DNA from: Leucobacter massiliensis | GTDB taxonomy: Bacteria; Actinomycetota; Actinomycetes; Actinomycetales; Microbacteriaceae | Length of the DNA: 63,485 nt | Direction: 5' to 3' | Assembly: GCF_002982315.1 (NCBI RefSeq) | Contig: NZ_MWZD01000015.1 | Span: forward strand, 1 to 63,485 | Shown: in pieces, positions 60,463 through 63,485 of the stretch | Layout of the letters: each line of letters opens with the position of its first letter | Position numbering within the stretch: the first letter of the stretch is position 1 | The notes under the pieces: model-generated | Told to the model about the DNA's origin: nothing | Database searches by the model: none | The model's input: only the letters and a program-made list of their open reading frames with translations | Translations under genes and position numbers: made by a program

Positions 60463-61593
60463 TCAGCGCCGCGAGGCTGGGAGCGCCGCGAGCGTGCCGA
60501 GCAGGGAGTCCGGCACGAGCTCGGCCGAGGCCTCGCCCGAGCGCACGAGATCCGCGATCCGCGATCCGATCTCGCCCGTGCTGAGCCCCATCGCCGGCCC
60601 CGCGAGGGCGGGCAGCCCGCCCAGCACCTCGACGGTCGCGGCCTCGACGGCGCGCGCCGCCTCGCCCTCGCCGAGGTGACCGAGCATGAGTGCGAGGGAG
60701 AGGATCGCCCCGGCGGGGTTGGCGGTGCCGGTGCCCGCGATGTCGGGGGCGGAGCCGTGGATCGCCTCGAACATGCTGGGGGCGGTGCCGTCGAGGTTGA
60801 GGTTCGCGCTGGTGGCGACGCCCAGGCCGCCCTGGATGACGGCGCCGAGATCGGTGATGATGTCGCCGAAGAGGTTGTCCGTGACGACCACGTCGAAGCG
60901 CTCGGGCGTGAGCGGCAGGTGGAAGCACATCGCGTCGACGTGCACGTAGTCGACCTCGACCTCGGGGTAGCGCTCGCCGAGCTCGGCGACGACCTGCTGC
61001 CAGAGCTGGCCGGCGGCGACGAGGATGTTGGTCTTGTGGCAGAGGGTGAGCCGCCGGCGGCGGCCGAGCGCGAGCCGGAACGAGAAGTCGACGACGCGCT
61101 CGATGCCGGCGCGGGTGTTCAGGGACTCCTGCATGGCGACCGCGTGCGGGGTGCCCGCGTGCACGGTGGAACCGCGGCCCACATAGGCGCCCTCGGTGTT
61201 CTCGCGGACGATGACCAGCTCGCAGCGCTCGGGCGTGAGATCGGCGATGGGGGTGGGGACGCCGGGGTAGAGGCGCACGGGGCGCACATTCGCGGCCTGC
61301 TGGAAGCGCTGCCGCATCTCAAGGATGAAGCCGCGCTCCAGGATGCCGGGGGTGACACGGGGGTCGCCCATCGAGCCGAAGAGGATCGCGTCGGCGTCAC
61401 GCAGCTCCTCCTCGACCGCGGCGAAGAGCTCGCCGGTCTCCAGGTAGTGCCCGGCGCCTGCGGCGTACTCGCGGCGCTCCGTGGTGAAGCCGTGCCGCGC
61501 CTCGGCGGCGTCGAGCACCTGCAGGGCGCAGGAGACGACCTCGGGGCCGATGCCGTCACCGGGGAGGACGGCGATGGAGTGGGAGCGCGTCAT
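60463..61593 (-). CDS. Isocitrate/isopropylmalate dehydrogenase family enzyme
   Basis: A 376-residue NAD-dependent beta-decarboxylating dehydrogenase. It shows IAVLPGDGIGPEVV at the start, the substrate-binding VRENTEGAYVGRG, the catalytic CHKTNIL Lys and VDAMCFHL. The metal ligands are in VVTDNLFGDIITDLGAVIQGGLGVATSANLN, and HGSAPDIAGTGTANPAGAILSLALML completes the site. Whether it acts on 3-isopropylmalate, tartrate or another malate derivative is open; no leuCD is adjacent. The ATG at 61593 is preferred, though an in-frame GTG at 61629 is possible. It diverges from the aldehyde dehydrogenase. Confidence 0.9.
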   Translation of the reverse strand: MTRSHSIAVLPGDGIGPEVVSCALQVLDAAEARHGFTTERREYAAGAGHYLETGELFAAVEEELRDADAILFGSMGDPRVTPGILERGFILEMRQRFQQAANVRPVRLYPGVPTPIADLTPERCELVIVRENTEGAYVGRGSTVHAGTPHAVAMQESLNTRAGIERVVDFSFRLALGRRRRLTLCHKTNILVAAGQLWQQVVAELGERYPEVEVDYVHVDAMCFHLPLTPERFDVVVTDNLFGDIITDLGAVIQGGLGVATSANLNLDGTAPSMFEAIHGSAPDIAGTGTANPAGAILSLALMLGHLGEGEAARAVEAATVEVLGGLPALAGPAMGLSTGEIGSRIADLVRSGEASAELVPDSLLGTLAALPASRR

Positions 61594-61607
61594 CGGGTTC
61601 TCGTTTC

Positions 61608-61636
61608 TTGTCGCGGCCAAACTTTTCACCTATATT
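61608..61636 (+). promoter_or_regulatory. Promoter of the aldehyde dehydrogenase gene
   Basis: TTGTCG (61608-61613), a 17-bp spacer and TATATT (61631-61636). The AT-rich TATATTAATGG also supplies TAATAT for the divergent gene. Confidence 0.6.
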
Positions 61637-61767
61637 AATGGTAAGGCCACTCAGCCGCGAGGGCTGCCGCGCCCTCACCCCGGGCGAGCGGCAGCGCGAC
61701 GGCGCCGGCCCACCCGCAGCGTCGCACGCACCGCCGCGACCCGCACGGCCCACGCGAAGGAACCCAC

Positions 61768-63485
61768 ATGCCTCACACTCCGCACGCCGCTCGCCCGCAC
61801 GCCGCCGAGGCGCGTCCCGCCGCGCCCCACGCCGTGGAGCTTCGCGCCCCCGCCGGCGCCCTCCCCATCGGCGCCGAGTGGCGCCCGGTCGCCGGCAGCG
61901 GGGACGTCGTCTTCCCCTTCGACGGCAGCCTCGTCGCCCGGGCCCCGCAGAGCGAGGTCGCGGACTCCGCCGTGGCGCTCGACGCCGCCGAGGCCGCGCG
62001 GGCCGAGTGCGCGGCGCTCACCACCGCGCAGCGCAAGGCGATCCTGAGCGAGATCGGCCGCCGCATCGCCGCCGAGCGCGAGCGCTTCGAGCAGATCCTG
62101 GTCCTCGAGACCGGCAAGCCGCTGCGCGACTGCCGCACCGAGGTCTCGCGCACGCTCGTCACCTTCGAGGCCACCGCCGAGGAGGCCTCGCACGTCACCG
62201 GTGAGACGGTGCCCCTCGACCTGCAGGAGCTCGGCCGCGGCATGGTCGGCTACTACACGCGCAAGCCCGCCGGCGTGGTGATCGGCATCGCCGGCTTCAA
62301 CTACCCGCTGCTGCTCGCCACCCACAAGCTCGCCCCGGCGATCGCCGCGGGCTGCCCCATCATCGTGAAGCCCGCCCCGCAGACGCCGCTCGCCACCATC
62401 GAGATGCTGCTGATCGTGCGCGAGGTGCTCGCCGAGCACGGCGTCACCGCCGCAGCCGCGCAGCTCGTGAACGGCGGCCCCGAGGTGGGCGAGCTCCTGG
62501 TCCGCGATCCGCGCGCCCAGGTGGTCTCGTTCACCGGCTCGGCGAAGATCGGGCACCTCATCGCCCAGCAGGCCGCGCCGCGCAAGGCGCTGCTCGAACT
62601 CGGCTCGAACACCGGCTTCATCGTCGCCGACGACGCCGACGTCGAGGCCGCCGTCGGCGCGGTGCTCGCCGGCGGTTTCTACGCGAACGGGCAGGCGTGC
62701 ATCTCGGTGCAGCGCATCGTGCTGCAGCGCGGCATCGCCGAGGCGTTCTCGGCGCGGCTCGTGGAGCGGCTGGGGGAGCTGGTGGTGGGGGATCCCCGCG
62801 ATCCCGGCACGCACCTCGCGCCCGTCATCAACGAGGCCTCGGGGCGCCGGATCCGCGCCGCCGTCGAAGCCGCGCTCGCCGCGGGCGCGGAGCTGCTCGC
62901 CCCCTCGCCCGAGGCGCTTGCGGCGGGCGAGGGCCCGGTCGCGGCCGCCGCGCTCCCGCCCGTGGTGCTCGGCTCGGTGCCGCGCGACGCGGAGGTGTGG
63001 CGCGAGGAGGTGTTCGGCCCGGTCGTGTGCCTGACCGTGGTCGACTCCGTCGACGAGGCGATCGCGGTGGTGAACGACTCCCGCTACGGCCTGCAGGCCG
63101 CGGTCTTCACCGCCTCCCTCGAAACCGCCTTCGCGGCGCTCGACCGCCTGGAGGTCGGGGGCGTCGTGGTGGAGCCGATCGGTCCCTTCGTGCCGGCCGA
63201 GGTGCTCGACGGGCTCGTCAACTTCTGGCGCAGCCGCTCCTTCGCCGACTTCGAGGAGCTGAGCGAGGCGGATCGCGCGCACGTGCTGCCCTTCATCGCG
63301 GAGTGGTGCCAGGCGGGCGCCGGATTCAGCGCCGCCGAGACGGTGCGCCACCGCGGCTGCGCGGACCGGATGGCGCAGCTCACGCGCGCCGCGACGGAGC
63401 CCTTCGATCTGGTGCTCTCGCCGGTCACCCCCGTCGCCGCCTTCGCGGCCGAGGATCCCATGCCGATCACGGATCCGCTGCAGAC
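61768..63485 (+). CDS. Aldehyde dehydrogenase running in frame into amidase C-terminus
   Basis: Residues about 1-465 are an NAD(P)-dependent aldehyde dehydrogenase. The nucleotide fold includes GIAGFNYPLLLATHKLAPAIAAGCPIIVKPAPQTP. Glu277 is in LLELGSN and catalytic Cys311 in NGQACISVQR, with WREEVFGPVV and YGLQAAVFT later. At the point where the family continues 'GG(V)..N..P..R.D..PYGG.K.SG.GREG', the reading switches near 63165-63175 to EPIGPFVPAEVLDGLVNFW and ERVL-type helices ending FDLVLSPVTPVAAFAAEDPM, which is the C-terminal part of an amidase-signature enzyme. The gene runs off the window. This is more likely a deletion or misjoin than a functional fusion (inference). GAAGGAA precedes the ATG. 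Confidence 0.8.
   Translation, partial: MPHTPHAARPHAAEARPAAPHAVELRAPAGALPIGAEWRPVAGSGDVVFPFDGSLVARAPQSEVADSAVALDAAEAARAECAALTTAQRKAILSEIGRRIAAERERFEQILVLETGKPLRDCRTEVSRTLVTFEATAEEASHVTGETVPLDLQELGRGMVGYYTRKPAGVVIGIAGFNYPLLLATHKLAPAIAAGCPIIVKPAPQTPLATIEMLLIVREVLAEHGVTAAAAQLVNGGPEVGELLVRDPRAQVVSFTGSAKIGHLIAQQAAPRKALLELGSNTGFIVADDADVEAAVGAVLAGGFYANGQACISVQRIVLQRGIAEAFSARLVERLGELVVGDPRDPGTHLAPVINEASGRRIRAAVEAALAAGAELLAPSPEALAAGEGPVAAAALPPVVLGSVPRDAEVWREEVFGPVVCLTVVDSVDEAIAVVNDSRYGLQAAVFTASLETAFAALDRLEVGGVVVEPIGPFVPAEVLDGLVNFWRSRSFADFEELSEADRAHVLPFIAEWCQAGAGFSAAETVRHRGCADRMAQLTRAATEPFDLVLSPVTPVAAFAAEDPMPITDPLQ

Overview
The window is high-G+C actinobacterial DNA (about 70% G+C by eye). The many leaderless starts, sortase-anchored surface proteins, LPXTG pilus genes and overall gene content suggest a Microbacteriaceae member, perhaps Leucobacter-like. 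The genus is inference.

Left part (1-11.8 kb): two catabolic modules. A minus-strand operon (short-chain dehydrogenase, amidohydrolase, truncated acyl-CoA dehydrogenase) diverges from a MarR regulator. Beyond a small nucleotidyltransferase-like gene, a LysR regulator diverges from a nearly complete protocatechuate 4,5-cleavage operon in the order ligJ-ligK-ligI-ligAB(fused)-ligC, followed by an aldo/keto reductase and a cytosolic periplasmic-binding-fold protein. Together these would turn protocatechuate into pyruvate and oxaloacetate. Only a recognisable oxalomesaconate tautomerase (LigU) is missing.

12-31.9 kb: mostly core-type genes. They comprise glutamate decarboxylase with an amino acid antiporter, a CtaG/DUF2243 membrane pair, a dehydrogenase, a small alarmone synthetase, a phosphotransferase, homocysteine methyltransferase, a CPBP protease, an oligopeptide ABC operon, an MFS exporter, TypA/BipA, a GntR regulator and tRNA-Pro(CGG) with a strong terminator.

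32-38 kb: a lower-G+C accessory island beside tRNA-Pro. It holds a stand-alone HsdR-N-like nuclease framed by a duplicated 91-bp segment, a broken gene with a HEPN-like motif, a broken small gene and a DUF6119 protein. This is the most plausible home of an unfamiliar (defence-like) system here.

38-47 kb: a sortase-assembled pilus locus (tip-like adhesin, SpaH/EbpB-type pilin, S26 signal peptidase, class C sortase with an unusual C-terminal domain). 47-52 kb: a coiled-coil protein, a DivIVA-like coiled-coil protein, a MucR-zinc-finger/helicase-associated-domain protein and a fatty acid desaturase. 52-57 kb: a large LAXTG surface protein, a hypothetical gene and an EamA exporter. 57-63 kb: a CYTH-domain protein, a small membrane protein, an FAD oxidoreductase with a cupin, an isopropylmalate-dehydrogenase-family enzyme and an aldehyde dehydrogenase that runs in frame into an amidase C-terminus.

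Major caution: at about 44.1, 47.15, 52.18 and 57.2 kb the sequence contains degraded copies of the Illumina Nextera i5 adapter, including what looks like the same index each time. These are almost certainly assembly artefacts. They truncate genes and mean that adjacency across those four points should not be trusted.
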